From the NCBI RefSeq assembly GCF_018143015.1, contig NC_054746.1:32453129-32517128 (forward strand): a stretch of DNA of 64,000 nucleotides, in the 5' to 3' direction. The notes beneath the pieces were generated by a model. That model worked only from the letters and a program-made list of their open reading frames with translations. It did not search any database and was not told the DNA's origin. Positions 53,015-62,496 of this stretch are shown here, in pieces (the stretch's first letter is position 1; each line of letters opens with the position of its first letter). The position numbers and the translations under genes are program-made. This stretch comes from Lytechinus variegatus (taxonomy: Eukaryota; Echinodermata; Echinoidea; Temnopleuroida; Toxopneustidae).

Positions 53015-56000
53015 GGCGAGGTTTTCGAGAGTTTGCCATATCGTCTGCAAGCTCTTTAGAGAAGGATCGTTGAAAGTCACTCACTCACTCTCTCTCTGAA
53101 CCATTGTTAATTCAACTTTAGCATTCTTCTGTGAGTACATTACGTCATAATATGACACTTAGTTCCATTCAGGGAATTCAGCGAGAATAATGATGAATTT
53201 TAGCTACAAATTTGAAACCGTTCGTCACCTTTTTGGGGTTCGTGACGACCTTTGGCAACCAATACTCTGTTGTATTTCTTTATAGTCAGCTTGGATTTAT
53301 CAGTTGTTCACAGAAATTGGGCAGCTTTTGTTATTCATTCGCAGACTTTGATTGATTTATCAAGTCTACTGATTGTTTGATCGATATCTAGAGAAGATAT
53401 GAAAGCATTTATTGGTGCTTGTCTGTGTTCATTTTTGACATGAACACAGCTGTTTAAAAGCAGATAGAAATTAATTGATGGTCAGGATAGTGAACATGAA
53501 TGCTGACTATTAATTTATCTTTCTGGAATCTCCTGAATGGATGATTATATTTAATTACCTTATTTATGAAATTGGATGATTTATGCATTTTATATTATGA
53601 ATTTATTTCTGACTTGATGACTATATTTTAGGCAGTCCTTTTAAGGACTCTTGACAGTCTGAATACTTAATCAAATTATCTAGTTAGAGTAATTAAATTA
53701 CTGCATTGATAAAATTATTCTACCAGCGTGGAAAAGGCTAGTGTCAGATTTTCAATCTCTAAACAGAGATTAACTTTTGGTCAGTAACATTTGGCATAAA
53801 ACTGTCAAGTTGTTCTGGAATGTGTGTTGTTTTGGTATTGCTTTGAATATTGATCTGACTTTGGCATTTTTTCCACATTGGTTGTTTAAACAATATTTAT
53901 TGATAGAGTCGTTAACTCAATTCTAATTTCAGGATTAATGACTTTGGTTATTTATTTACATTTCTTACATCATATACAAATAGGATCAAAACTAAACAAA
54001 ACTAGCCATCATGAGTGTGTGGATGTTAAGGTCACGTGTTACATAGTGTCAAGCATGCAATTCCCGTAGTTGTTAAGATCAGATTATTTAATGTTATAAG
54101 ATCAAAATACTTAATGTTATAATATCAGAATACTGAATATTAATTCTGATTAAGATTACCATATAATCAGAATGACGTAAACAATAGATGAGATGTAAAT
54201 ACCTGATTATCAATCAGAAAGCATTTGTAAATAACTTGTAAATAATTGTCTGTGCAGTCATTCACATATTTTATTAAGGATACTTGATGTTTATAGACTG
54301 AAGTAAACTCAATTTATGGATGAAGCTTAATTCTTCATTAGAGCATTGACATTGTATAAATAGTTGGTTGATTTACTTAACACTGAAATAGGAATAAGGT
54401 GTTGGTCTTTCAGACTTGTTTTGCTTAGCTGTATGCTCAGACAGCAGGGACGAGGTTAGAGTTTCCGGTAGGCTTTAATGCTAAGAAAGGTACTATGTGA
54501 GTCTATTCTTGAACCCGTGATGATTAGGGATATTTACGGATTTCTGAGGCTTTTCATCACACAGAATGTTGGATGTTGATACAAACTTCACACCGACAAA
54601 GTGAGTGGGAGTTTTGTAGGCGCTGTAAGGCTGGTAAACAAGGCCCGTTGAGAGGTTGATAGGATAAGGATATTTTTTGGAGATTGGTGTGTTGTATTGG
54701 GTTAGTGACATTGGATGGAGAAAGATATTGAGTAACTGCTGGCAGTTTAGATAGGATTACTCACATAAGTCAGATCGACAGAAAAGAACCATTGGTCCTG
54801 GAACCTTTGTGGAGAGTAGTTTACAGTTTTAAGTGGAAATAACTCTGAGAGGGAACACAACTCTACGGAGTATAAAGTACGGAACTAAAGTAGGATGTAG
54901 CTTAGGTAATAATCAATACTTACAAACGATACCGATAGTGTATTTGTAACAGTAATACATAGGATTTATCAACTTAGCAATTAATTATTATTCTATTTAT
55001 CATTCTTTCAATTTAAGAGTGACATGCACAGACTTACAGTTAAATTCTTATCTACGTAGAGTAAGTTATACAATTTAATATTGCTCATTCCATATTCAAT
55101 GAATTTTTATACTTATGTAAATTGATGTAAATATCCAAATTTTATTGTGAAATGTTCAGAAGAATTGTTAACTTCAAATTTCTTATATTAAAGTTCAGTT
55201 GAACTTTATTTTATTTTTCTTAGGAATCAGTAATTGGACTTGCACACTTTGCATAGAAGGAAGATGATTAGTGATCAGTGTTTGAGAATGATGAATCCAA
55301 TAAATTGGATTTGTTGTTAAGTCTTAGAATTAGAAATGGTGATCGATTGATTAGTGATGATTGATTGATGATGTGATTAGGGATAAGAAGTACCGTACAA
55401 TTAGTTTAAGCATTATTTAAGTTAGGGTTCTTAGTTTATTTATAGACCAACCTTGTATATTTCAAGAAAACGGAACGCGACATCGAGCTTGGGAAACTAC
55501 GCTTACCTAGTGAGACCCAGTGATAAAGAGTGGAATTGAGAACTGAAACAGACTAGAATGATTGGTTGCGAAGCATTGCCTGAAGTGAACGCTTCTATGG
55601 ATGTCGATGTGCATAATTTAATTTAGGTGACTGCACGTGTGTGAAGTGGATATGCCTGAGCGTGTGTGTAGAAACACGAGGCGAACAAGTATTGTACGTG
55701 AGTGAATAGAGATTTTGCTACATGGCTACTCTATCAAGAAAGATGGGAAATTTTAGCTTTGTAATTTAGATTAATCTAAGTCACTCAGTGAGTAAACTCA
55801 CCTATTAAATTCTGTTGCGAGAGTCCGGGTCAAGAAGTATGTCTGAAGTCTCAAGACGGGAGAAATGACGGTTTTTCTTCAGGTCATCGGAGCTCCTTCA
55901 ACATCCATGACTGTGGCAGAACGGAGAGGCTAAAAGTTGGCGGTCGATGCAAGAAGATGGACCAATCATAGGCCTCGAAGCGTAATCTCAGATATTGGAT

Positions 56001-56131
56001 CATGAGACGGCTATTCTGATTGGAGGTTTACTGGACATTTAATTAAAGTTCTCATCGAGGAAAAGTTCTTCATTTACGATCAAGTGTTAAATAATGCTTG
56101 GTCGAGAGCTCAATAACTCTATAAACTATTG

Positions 56132-56255
56132 TGGTGGCAGCATACTATTATTTGAGGGGGTCTCGCGTTACATTTTTGGTGGCACGGCGGTGGGATGGTC
56201 TTTTTGTAGAGTCCCTGCACCAAAAATTTACATTTTTGGTAGCGGTGTGGGATGG
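56132..56255 (+). promoter_or_regulatory. Primer-binding region with three tRNA-Leu-like matches
   Basis: Three sequences resemble TGGTGGCAGCGGTGGGAT, the complement of the 3' end of animal tRNA-Leu as I recall it: TGGTGGCAGC at 56132, TGGTGGCACGGCGGTGGGAT at 56177 (two extra bases) and TGGTAGCGGTGTGGGATGG at 56237 (three bases missing, one added). The second and third are each preceded by TTACATTTT, so this block was tandemly duplicated. The 56177 copy sits best after an ACA LTR end. Confidence 0.6.
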
Positions 56256-56672
56256 TCTTTTCAAAGAACCCCTCCACTTTTAAAAGAGAAAAAGACTACA
56301 TTTTGTCTACTAAGTAGTAGAATGATGTGTATTAAGTATATAAGAATTTTGCTATTATTATGTATAGTTGTGTACGGTACTAGTAGATATTTAGGAATAC
56401 ATTGTTTAAGCTATGTATAGTAAATAAGTTGTGTTTTGAGTTCCTAATTACAAGTGTGCATTAGATAAGTTAAGATTGAATATGGAAAATGAGCATTTAT
56501 ATGTCCTATGGACATACTAACAGTGAATCAATCACTGTGAATTACAAGGAAATCTATTCCTTTTACAATGTAAGGGTACGTTTGCTTGACACAATATAAA
56601 ACATGTATATTTATACTTAAACACAAGAAAATAAACATACATCCAAATATATTAAAAATTATAGCACTCGGT

Positions 56673-57707
56673 ATGATGGAACCAAACGCTGAGTTGGCAG
56701 CAGGAGATACTGGAAATAATGGAGTCCAGAGGAGCTGGGTATTAGATGAGCAGGATCCGGAGATAGCGGTAGACATGGCCAATTATGGAGATGCTATTCC
56801 TGCGGAGAGGCGCCAGGTTTATACGCCAACTCAATTCCGAAATAATGCTTCCTATGTTGGGAGTCACCAAACGACCGACCCGAAGAAACTGAGAGGATCT
56901 GGAGCCAGGGACGTTTTGCCGGATAAGTTTGCTGGGAAGGTACCATGGACGGACTATCGCCGACACTTTGACGTCTGCAGAAGATTGAATAATTGGGATG
57001 ATGTCGAGGCTGGACAATATCTCGCCACGAGACTGCAAGGCGCTGCACTGAAGGTCTTGAATAATATTCCATTTGGACAGGATCTCACATACTCCAATCT
57101 AACTTCTCTTTTGGAGCGACGATTTGGACCGAGAGAGAATGCTGAAAATTTCTTGCTGGAGTTGAGGACTAGGCGACGACAGCCGAAGGAGAGCTTACAG
57201 GAATTGGGTCAGGCAATTAGAGATTTGACCTGCTTAGCCTACCCGGAGCTAAGCAACGATGCTCGAGAGAGGCTTGCTCGTGGACACTTTTCAGAAGCGA
57301 TCGATGATGGTGAAATCAGGGCTGCCATTTTCCGAGCTCATCCCAGAACACTTGAAGAGGCGATTAGTGCTGCATTGACTACAGAGTCTTTTCTACAGAC
57401 AGAGAAGGCACGAGAGAGGATTAGGCCACGTCACGTCAGAGCAGTAGGGGATGCTGTAAAGTCGTCACCTGCAGATGAGAAAGTAAAGAAGGAGATACAA
57501 GAATTAAAGTCAAGCCTACAAGAAATCAAATCAATGATGAGACAGATGAGTGTGAACAGGAATGGAGGTCCACCACGAATTGTGTGCTTCAACTGTGGAG
57601 AGCCTGGACACATCAGTCGTGTTTGCAGCAAACCATACCAGGGAAACGACAGAAGGCCAACTCGCAGGACCACGGGACGGCCAGACCAGACAGGTCCACA
57701 GAACTAG
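56673..57707 (+). CDS. gag: gag polyprotein of the Ty3/gypsy element
   Basis: Structural protein that packages the element's RNA. About 344 residues from the MMEPNAEL start at 56673; an in-frame ATG at 56586 exists but its leader looks untranslated. The middle holds a Ty3-type capsid region (LPDKFAGKVPWTDYRRHFDV, a LATRLQGAALKVL helix, LTSLLERRFGP). A charged helix precedes the nucleocapsid zinc knuckle CFNCGEPGHISRVC (CX2CX4HX4C, residues about 305-318), followed by an Arg-rich tail. The reading frame overlaps pol, which is in the -1 frame, and a GGGAAAC slippery site lies just after the knuckle. No defect was seen. Confidence 0.93.
   Translation: MMEPNAELAAGDTGNNGVQRSWVLDEQDPEIAVDMANYGDAIPAERRQVYTPTQFRNNASYVGSHQTTDPKKLRGSGARDVLPDKFAGKVPWTDYRRHFDVCRRLNNWDDVEAGQYLATRLQGAALKVLNNIPFGQDLTYSNLTSLLERRFGPRENAENFLLELRTRRRQPKESLQELGQAIRDLTCLAYPELSNDARERLARGHFSEAIDDGEIRAAIFRAHPRTLEEAISAALTTESFLQTEKARERIRPRHVRAVGDAVKSSPADEKVKKEIQELKSSLQEIKSMMRQMSVNRNGGPPRIVCFNCGEPGHISRVCSKPYQGNDRRPTRRTTGRPDQTGPQN
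57641..57647 (+). promoter_or_regulatory. -1 ribosomal frameshift slippery heptamer
   Basis: GGGAAAC, phased as G GGA AAC in the gag frame, the canonical X XXY YYZ arrangement. A -1 slip enters the pol frame directly. Downstream, GGACC (about 57666) can pair with GGTCC (about 57692) around a GC-rich loop, a possible stimulatory structure. It lies 61 bp before the gag stop. Confidence 0.8.
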
Positions 57708-59617
57708 ATGTTCAACGAGAAGCAGCGGATCCCTTGATTTGCATTATTCGAGATGTTAACCAAGCTATGTATATACCAGTAGATATAAGGAGTGAAACAA
57801 GATATATGTTGGTAGACACTGGGTCAACAATAACTATTGTGTCTGGAGCTATTTTGGGTCAAGCATACCATGATAGAATGCCAGGTGTGAAGGAGACAGA
57901 AATTCAACTGAGACAAGCCAATGGAACCCCTATTGAAGTATTTGGGGAGACAGTTATTCCAATGAGCATTTCCGGAAGGATGTATGATGTGTCTGTCATT
58001 ATAGCTGGAATAGATGTGGATGGAATTATTGGAATGGACTTCTTACAAGAAACAAATGCAACTATTGATTGTGAGCGAATGATGGTAACCTTACATGGAG
58101 AGACTATTTCGTGCACAAATCACAGAAGTAACAGACTGGCGATGGTCATCAAACAGGAGATACCAGAACATTTGACAGATATCTTTGAGAGAGCTAAACC
58201 GAACATTGAAGATGCTCACCATTCTGATGTTGCTACCCTATTGACAGATTTCTGTGATGTATTCTCAAAAGGTGACCATGATATTGGATGTACCGACAAG
58301 GTGAAGCACAGTATCCATACTACAAGCAATGCCCCTATTAGGCAGAGACCTAGACGCCACCCTATGGGTCAGAGGGAAGAAGTAGAAAAGCAAATTGAAG
58401 ACATGCTAGCACGAGGGATCATCACACCTTCATCCAGTGCCTGGTCTTCCCCGATAGTATTGGTGGATAAGAAGGATGGAACCAAACGATTCTGCGTAGA
58501 CTACAGACTCCTGAATCAGAATACTGTGAAAGATTCGTTTCCATTACCTAACATTGCTGAATCACTGGATTCTCTTGAAGGTGCAAGTTACTTTTGCACG
58601 CTAGACTTAGCTTCAGGCTACTGGCAAGTTCCCTTAGATGATGATGCTAAAGAAAAATCAGCATTTGTGGTACCAGGAGGATTATACCAATTCGAGGTCA
58701 TGCCATTCGGACTTTGCAATGCGCCATCTACTTTTGAGAGGTTGATGGAAAATGTGTTCAGAGGTCTGCAATGGAAGATACTCTTAATCTACCTAGATGA
58801 CATAATAGTCTATGGCTCTAATGTATCTGAGATGATCAATAGAATGAGAATAACTCTACAGCGACTAAGAGAAGCAAACCTGAAATTGAAACCCAAGAAG
58901 TGTCATCTATTTCAGAAGGAGGTCTTATATCTGGGACATGTGGTATCGTCCGATGGAGTGAAGACTGACCCGGATAAGATAGAGGCTGTTAAATCATGGC
59001 CCACACCAACCAACCAGACAGAGGTGCGGAGTTTTCTTGGATTAGCATCCTACTACAGGAGATTCATACTCAAATTCTCTGATGTAGCGAAACCACTTAC
59101 CAATCTAACCAAGAAAGATGAGCCCTTCATCTGGACAACAGAATGCGAGGAGGCTTTTCAGATGATGAAGAGAATGTTAACGACCGCCCCAATTCTAGCC
59201 TACCCAAGACTGAATGTTGGATTCATTCTTGATACAGACGCCAGCAATTTTGCAATAGGAGCAGTACTTTCACAAGAACAAGAGGGAAAGGAAAGGGTTA
59301 TTGCATATGCCAGTAAGACTCTAAATCCTGCAGAACAGAATTACTGCGTAACAAGGAGGGAGCTATTAGCTGTTGTGAACTTTCTCAAGCATTTCCGTCA
59401 TTATCTGTATGGACAACAAGTGAAAGTTAGAACAGATCATGGTGCACTTAGATGGCTACTAGAGTTTAGGAATCCTGAAGGACAGTTAGCCAGATGGCTT
59501 GAAGTGATAACACAGTACCAACTCACCTTAGAGCATCGTGCTGGACGTGTCCACTTGAATGCTGATGGGTTATCCAGACGACCTTGCACCGATTGCCGAC
59601 ATTGTAGGAGATTTTAG
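57644..59617 (+). CDS. pol: pol: protease, reverse transcriptase and RNase H
   Basis: Read from the -1 frame; the open frame starts upstream (57584) but translation most likely enters by frameshift at 57641-57647, giving about 657 residues after the slip. Protease: LVDTGSTITIV with the catalytic D-T-G near 57815 and GIIGMDFL. Reverse transcriptase: FCVDYRLLNQNTVKDSFPLP, a FCTLDLASGYWQVPL block, MPFGLCNAPSTFERLM and the catalytic YLDD at 58790-58801. RNase H: ILDTDASNFAIGAVLSQ, the REL(L)A block and RTDHGALRWL. It ends in RRPCTDCRHCRRF and a TAG, before any integrase. Ending there is unusual, since integrase is normally fused in the same frame; see the integrase entry. Confidence 0.95.
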   Translation, partial: KRQKANSQDHGTARPDRSTELDVQREAADPLICIIRDVNQAMYIPVDIRSETRYMLVDTGSTITIVSGAILGQAYHDRMPGVKETEIQLRQANGTPIEVFGETVIPMSISGRMYDVSVIIAGIDVDGIIGMDFLQETNATIDCERMMVTLHGETISCTNHRSNRLAMVIKQEIPEHLTDIFERAKPNIEDAHHSDVATLLTDFCDVFSKGDHDIGCTDKVKHSIHTTSNAPIRQRPRRHPMGQREEVEKQIEDMLARGIITPSSSAWSSPIVLVDKKDGTKRFCVDYRLLNQNTVKDSFPLPNIAESLDSLEGASYFCTLDLASGYWQVPLDDDAKEKSAFVVPGGLYQFEVMPFGLCNAPSTFERLMENVFRGLQWKILLIYLDDIIVYGSNVSEMINRMRITLQRLREANLKLKPKKCHLFQKEVLYLGHVVSSDGVKTDPDKIEAVKSWPTPTNQTEVRSFLGLASYYRRFILKFSDVAKPLTNLTKKDEPFIWTTECEEAFQMMKRMLTTAPILAYPRLNVGFILDTDASNFAIGAVLSQEQEGKERVIAYASKTLNPAEQNYCVTRRELLAVVNFLKHFRHYLYGQQVKVRTDHGALRWLLEFRNPEGQLARWLEVITQYQLTLEHRAGRVHLNADGLSRRPCTDCRHCRRF

Positions 59618-59759
59618 AAGACTGGAAATGGAAGAGAAGTAAAGAAATAGACTTATTTCCATTTGAATGTGAATTTGTGACATTAATTGAATTTATATCA
59701 TTGTTTTTCGTAGTGAACTATATTGGATTCTATCTACTTACTTAACGCAAGATTTTGAC

Positions 59760-61199
59760 ATGGAGGCTGGAGAGTGTGATGAAAAGGAGATGTCTACCTT
59801 AACATTTACGCCAATAACTGAAGAGGAAATCAGGAAGGCACAGTTACAAGATGGAGATATAAAGCATATTTTGAGATGGAAGGAAATATGGAGAGAGCGG
59901 CCGAGCTGGAAAGATGTTTCGCACCTATCATCAGCTACTAAGGCTTACTGGGTAAACTGGACTTTGCTAGAAGTACAAAAAGGTGTCTTGATGAGGAGAT
60001 GGGAATCAGAAGATGGAAAGGAGATAACTTGGAAAATTGTACTCCCTCGTTCTTTGCGAAGTACAGAACTGGAGGAATTACATGGTTCTCAAACAGCTGC
60101 TCATCTTGGAGTCAATAAGACATTACATAAAGTACAGAGGAGATATTACTGGGTTGGACTTGCTGCAGATGTGCGATTGTGGATTAAGAGATGTACTATC
60201 TGTGCACAGCTGAAAAACCCCCCAAAGAAGAATAAAGCTCCACTTCAGAAATATAGAGTTGGTGCACCATTAGAAAGGGTAGCGATGGACATTTTGGGCC
60301 CTTTACCCGAAACGGACAGTGGAAACAAGTATGTGCTAGTCGTGGGAGACTATTTCACGAAATGGATAGAATCGTATCCATTACCAGATCAGGAGGCGGA
60401 GACGGTTGCTAGGGTACTAGTGGAGGAGTTTATTTGTCGGTATGGGATACCAAAAGAACTACATAGCGATCAAGGGAGGAATTTTGAATCAAGGCTGATG
60501 GCAGAGATGTGTAAGATGCTTGGTATTAAGAAAACAAGGACTTGCCCACTACACCCACAAGGAGATGGATTTATAGAAAGATTTAATAGAACCTTACTGG
60601 GTATGGTGTCGTCACTGCTCGATCCAGATGGTGAACAGAAGGACTGGGATGAGAGGATTCCATTTGCTATGTTGGCATACAGATCAGCAGTCCAGGAATC
60701 AACTGGAGAGAGTCCTGCTATGATGATGCTTGGAAGAGAAATCAGTCTGCCGGTAGATTTGCTGTTACCTTCTCCAACACCTGCAAATGAAGAAGAATCG
60801 GACTATGTCAGTGATGTGAGGGAAAAGTTACATGAGGTACATGAAGGTGCTAGAGAAAAACTTGGAATTGCAGCTGAAAGACAGGCTAAGTCTTATGATA
60901 GAAATATTATTCAGCGAAGTTTTACGACTGGAGACTGGGTGTGGTTATTCGACGCATCAAGGAAGAAAGGAGTGTGTCCTAAGCTGAGCATGAAATGGAA
61001 AGGACCATTTATGGTGGTAACCAAACTTTCAGATGTTGTGTATCGAATTCAGGAATCATCGAGAAGCAAACCAAAGGTGGTGCACATCGATCGACTAAAG
61101 GCTTATACTGGAAAGCCTTTAAAAAACTGGTTGACACAAGAAATCAGGCGTAATCCAAATAGAAACAGGGTTCCACCACAAAGATACATTGAACTTTGA
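59760..61199 (+). CDS. Integrase of the Ty3/gypsy element, separate ORF
   Basis: 479 residues in a different frame from the RT ORF, 142 bp after its stop. It has an N-terminal zinc-binding HHCC domain (H-x6-H in HGSQTAAH, then CTIC), and the catalytic core with D in VAMDILGPLP (about 60287), D in LHSDQGRNF (about 60469) and E in GFIERFNRTL (about 60576). A C-terminal GDWVWLF ... KLSMKWKGPF ... VYRIQ module matches the gypsy GPF/Y domain. The ATG sits at the very start of the conserved region. It may be translated from its own start, or joined to RT by removal of a short intron: a GTAGGA at 59604 and an AAG at 59749-59751 would join the frames without a stop. No chromodomain was recognised. 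Confidence 0.92.
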   Translation: MEAGECDEKEMSTLTFTPITEEEIRKAQLQDGDIKHILRWKEIWRERPSWKDVSHLSSATKAYWVNWTLLEVQKGVLMRRWESEDGKEITWKIVLPRSLRSTELEELHGSQTAAHLGVNKTLHKVQRRYYWVGLAADVRLWIKRCTICAQLKNPPKKNKAPLQKYRVGAPLERVAMDILGPLPETDSGNKYVLVVGDYFTKWIESYPLPDQEAETVARVLVEEFICRYGIPKELHSDQGRNFESRLMAEMCKMLGIKKTRTCPLHPQGDGFIERFNRTLLGMVSSLLDPDGEQKDWDERIPFAMLAYRSAVQESTGESPAMMMLGREISLPVDLLLPSPTPANEEESDYVSDVREKLHEVHEGAREKLGIAAERQAKSYDRNIIQRSFTTGDWVWLFDASRKKGVCPKLSMKWKGPFMVVTKLSDVVYRIQESSRSKPKVVHIDRLKAYTGKPLKNWLTQEIRRNPNRNRVPPQRYIEL

Positions 61200-61350
61200 G
61201 TCACAAAAACAATACATCTTCACCATGATGGCTGTATTCAGAAATTTATTCTACAATATTCCTTTCTTTATCATTTTGATTGTATGTATGACAACATACA
61301 ATTATATATATGCCTTGTATGCTTTGTAATTTGTATCTTACAGTACCAGG

Positions 61351-62316
61351 ATGGAAGTGACCTGCAGGCACTGCAAAAGAGTATTTTCATCTTATCCAGA
61401 ATTAAATTATCATCTACGGAAGGTTCATCAAATGACTTTTCTTATTCACTGTGAAAGATGTAATCATGAGACTGATAAAAGAGAGTCAATGAGACAGCAT
61501 TACAAAAGACATCACCGAGCTTATATCAAAGAAGTGGATACACTAAGATCTAGCCCGACTTTGCCTACATGTAAGTCTAAAGAAAGGATGGAGGAACAGC
61601 AGGAAAGGGAGAAGAGGAGACAGATAGAGGAAGAAAGGGAGAAAGAGAAGAACGGACGAGAAGAACAAAGAAAGAGGAAAGAGGAGGAAAGAATCGAGGA
61701 GGAAAGAAGGCGGCAGGAAGCAGTAGAGGAAGAAAGGAGGAAGGAGGATAGCCAGGAAAGAGTTTGGAAAAGGGTTGGTAGGAGCAAGATAGACGAGATA
61801 GATGAGGAGATCATAGAAGAAAGACGGAAACTACAGGAAAGTAGGGAGAAAGAAGAAGAGAGACAACTCGATGAAGAAGGAAAGCAGCTAGAAGAGGAGA
61901 AGCGGAAGATAGAGGAGGAGAGAAGGTTAGAAGAAGAGAAGAGAAAATTAGAGAGAAGGAAACGTGACAAGGAAGCAAAGCAGAGAAGACAGGAAGAAGA
62001 GAGGCTAGAGAAAGAAAGGGAGCTTGAGAAGAAGAGATTAGAAGAGGAGGAGAAGAGACTGAAGGAGGAGATAAGACAGATTGAGAATTCAGAAGGCAAC
62101 ACAGATGAGACCCCAGAATGCAGAGTTGTTGAACTTGTCAGTGATAAGAAGACTATTTCCATAAACCTTCCTGAATGCCAGAATGACCAGATCCAAATAG
62201 TTACCAAGGTTACAATTGCCACATCTTACTATGTCAAGACAAAGAATGGATATGTTCTAAAAAGAAGATTAATTGACTCTCACTATCCAGAGAAAAGACC
62301 AAAAGTTACAAAGTAA
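61351..62316 (+). CDS. Extra retrotransposon ORF: two C2H2 zinc fingers plus long coiled coil
   Basis: 321 residues in the place an env gene would occupy. Residues about 4-26 and 34-55 form two C2H2 fingers (CX2CX12HX4H in CRHCKRVF...LNYHLRKVH, then CERC...QHYKRHH). Residues about 75-245 are an almost unbroken Glu/Arg/Lys-rich helix of EEERR/EEEKRK type, a predicted coiled coil or single alpha helix. The C-terminus (VTKVTIATSYYVKTKNGYVL, then KRRLIDSHYPEKRPKVTK) is basic and NLS-like. There is no signal peptide or membrane segment, so it is not an envelope protein. It lies between integrase and the polypurine tract and is intact. I recognise no family for the whole protein; nucleic-acid binding and oligomerisation are inferred from composition. 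Confidence 0.85.
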   Translation: MEVTCRHCKRVFSSYPELNYHLRKVHQMTFLIHCERCNHETDKRESMRQHYKRHHRAYIKEVDTLRSSPTLPTCKSKERMEEQQEREKRRQIEEEREKEKNGREEQRKRKEEERIEEERRRQEAVEEERRKEDSQERVWKRVGRSKIDEIDEEIIEERRKLQESREKEEERQLDEEGKQLEEEKRKIEEERRLEEEKRKLERRKRDKEAKQRRQEEERLEKERELEKKRLEEEEKRLKEEIRQIENSEGNTDETPECRVVELVSDKKTISINLPECQNDQIQIVTKVTIATSYYVKTKNGYVLKRRLIDSHYPEKRPKVTK

Positions 62317-62485
62317 TTTGTTGTACATTTTTATGATCCTCATGTATTTTGTATGAGCTTTATGTATCTTATGACGTTTAAGAATATTTTTTTTTATGTG
62401 CATGAATGAATATTCATGTATTTTGTATTGCTATATATTGAAATTTAATGCTATTTATATAGTCACTGGGACAGTGACTTATTTG

Positions 62486-62496
62486 GCAGGGGGTAG
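62486..62496 (+). promoter_or_regulatory. Polypurine tract
   Basis: GCAGGGGGTAG directly before the TGTGAAGG of the right LTR, the usual plus-strand primer position. The tract is short and ends in a TAG. Confidence 0.65.

Larger units (their letters stand above)
52295..56172 (+). repeat. Left LTR (right edge estimated)
   Basis: The left edge is fixed by comparison with the right copy: both begin TGTGAAGGAAACCCCCC. The right edge is placed at TTACA (56168-56172), just before a primer-binding-like TGGTGGCA, giving TGT...ACA termini and about 3,878 bp. Only the first 1,502 bp (to 53796) are confirmed by the second copy; beyond that the edge is inference. It contains a TATA box at 53007 and a pair of direct repeats upstream of it. 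There is no coding frame of note. Confidence 0.75.

Noticed and set aside
56094-56420. 108-codon frame across the primer-binding region
   Set aside because: It overlaps the LTR end and the primer-binding copies and shows no domain; incidental.
61521-62222. 233-codon minus-strand frame rich in Ser/Leu/Phe
   Set aside because: It is the antisense shadow of the Glu/Arg-rich coiled coil of the plus-strand ORF.
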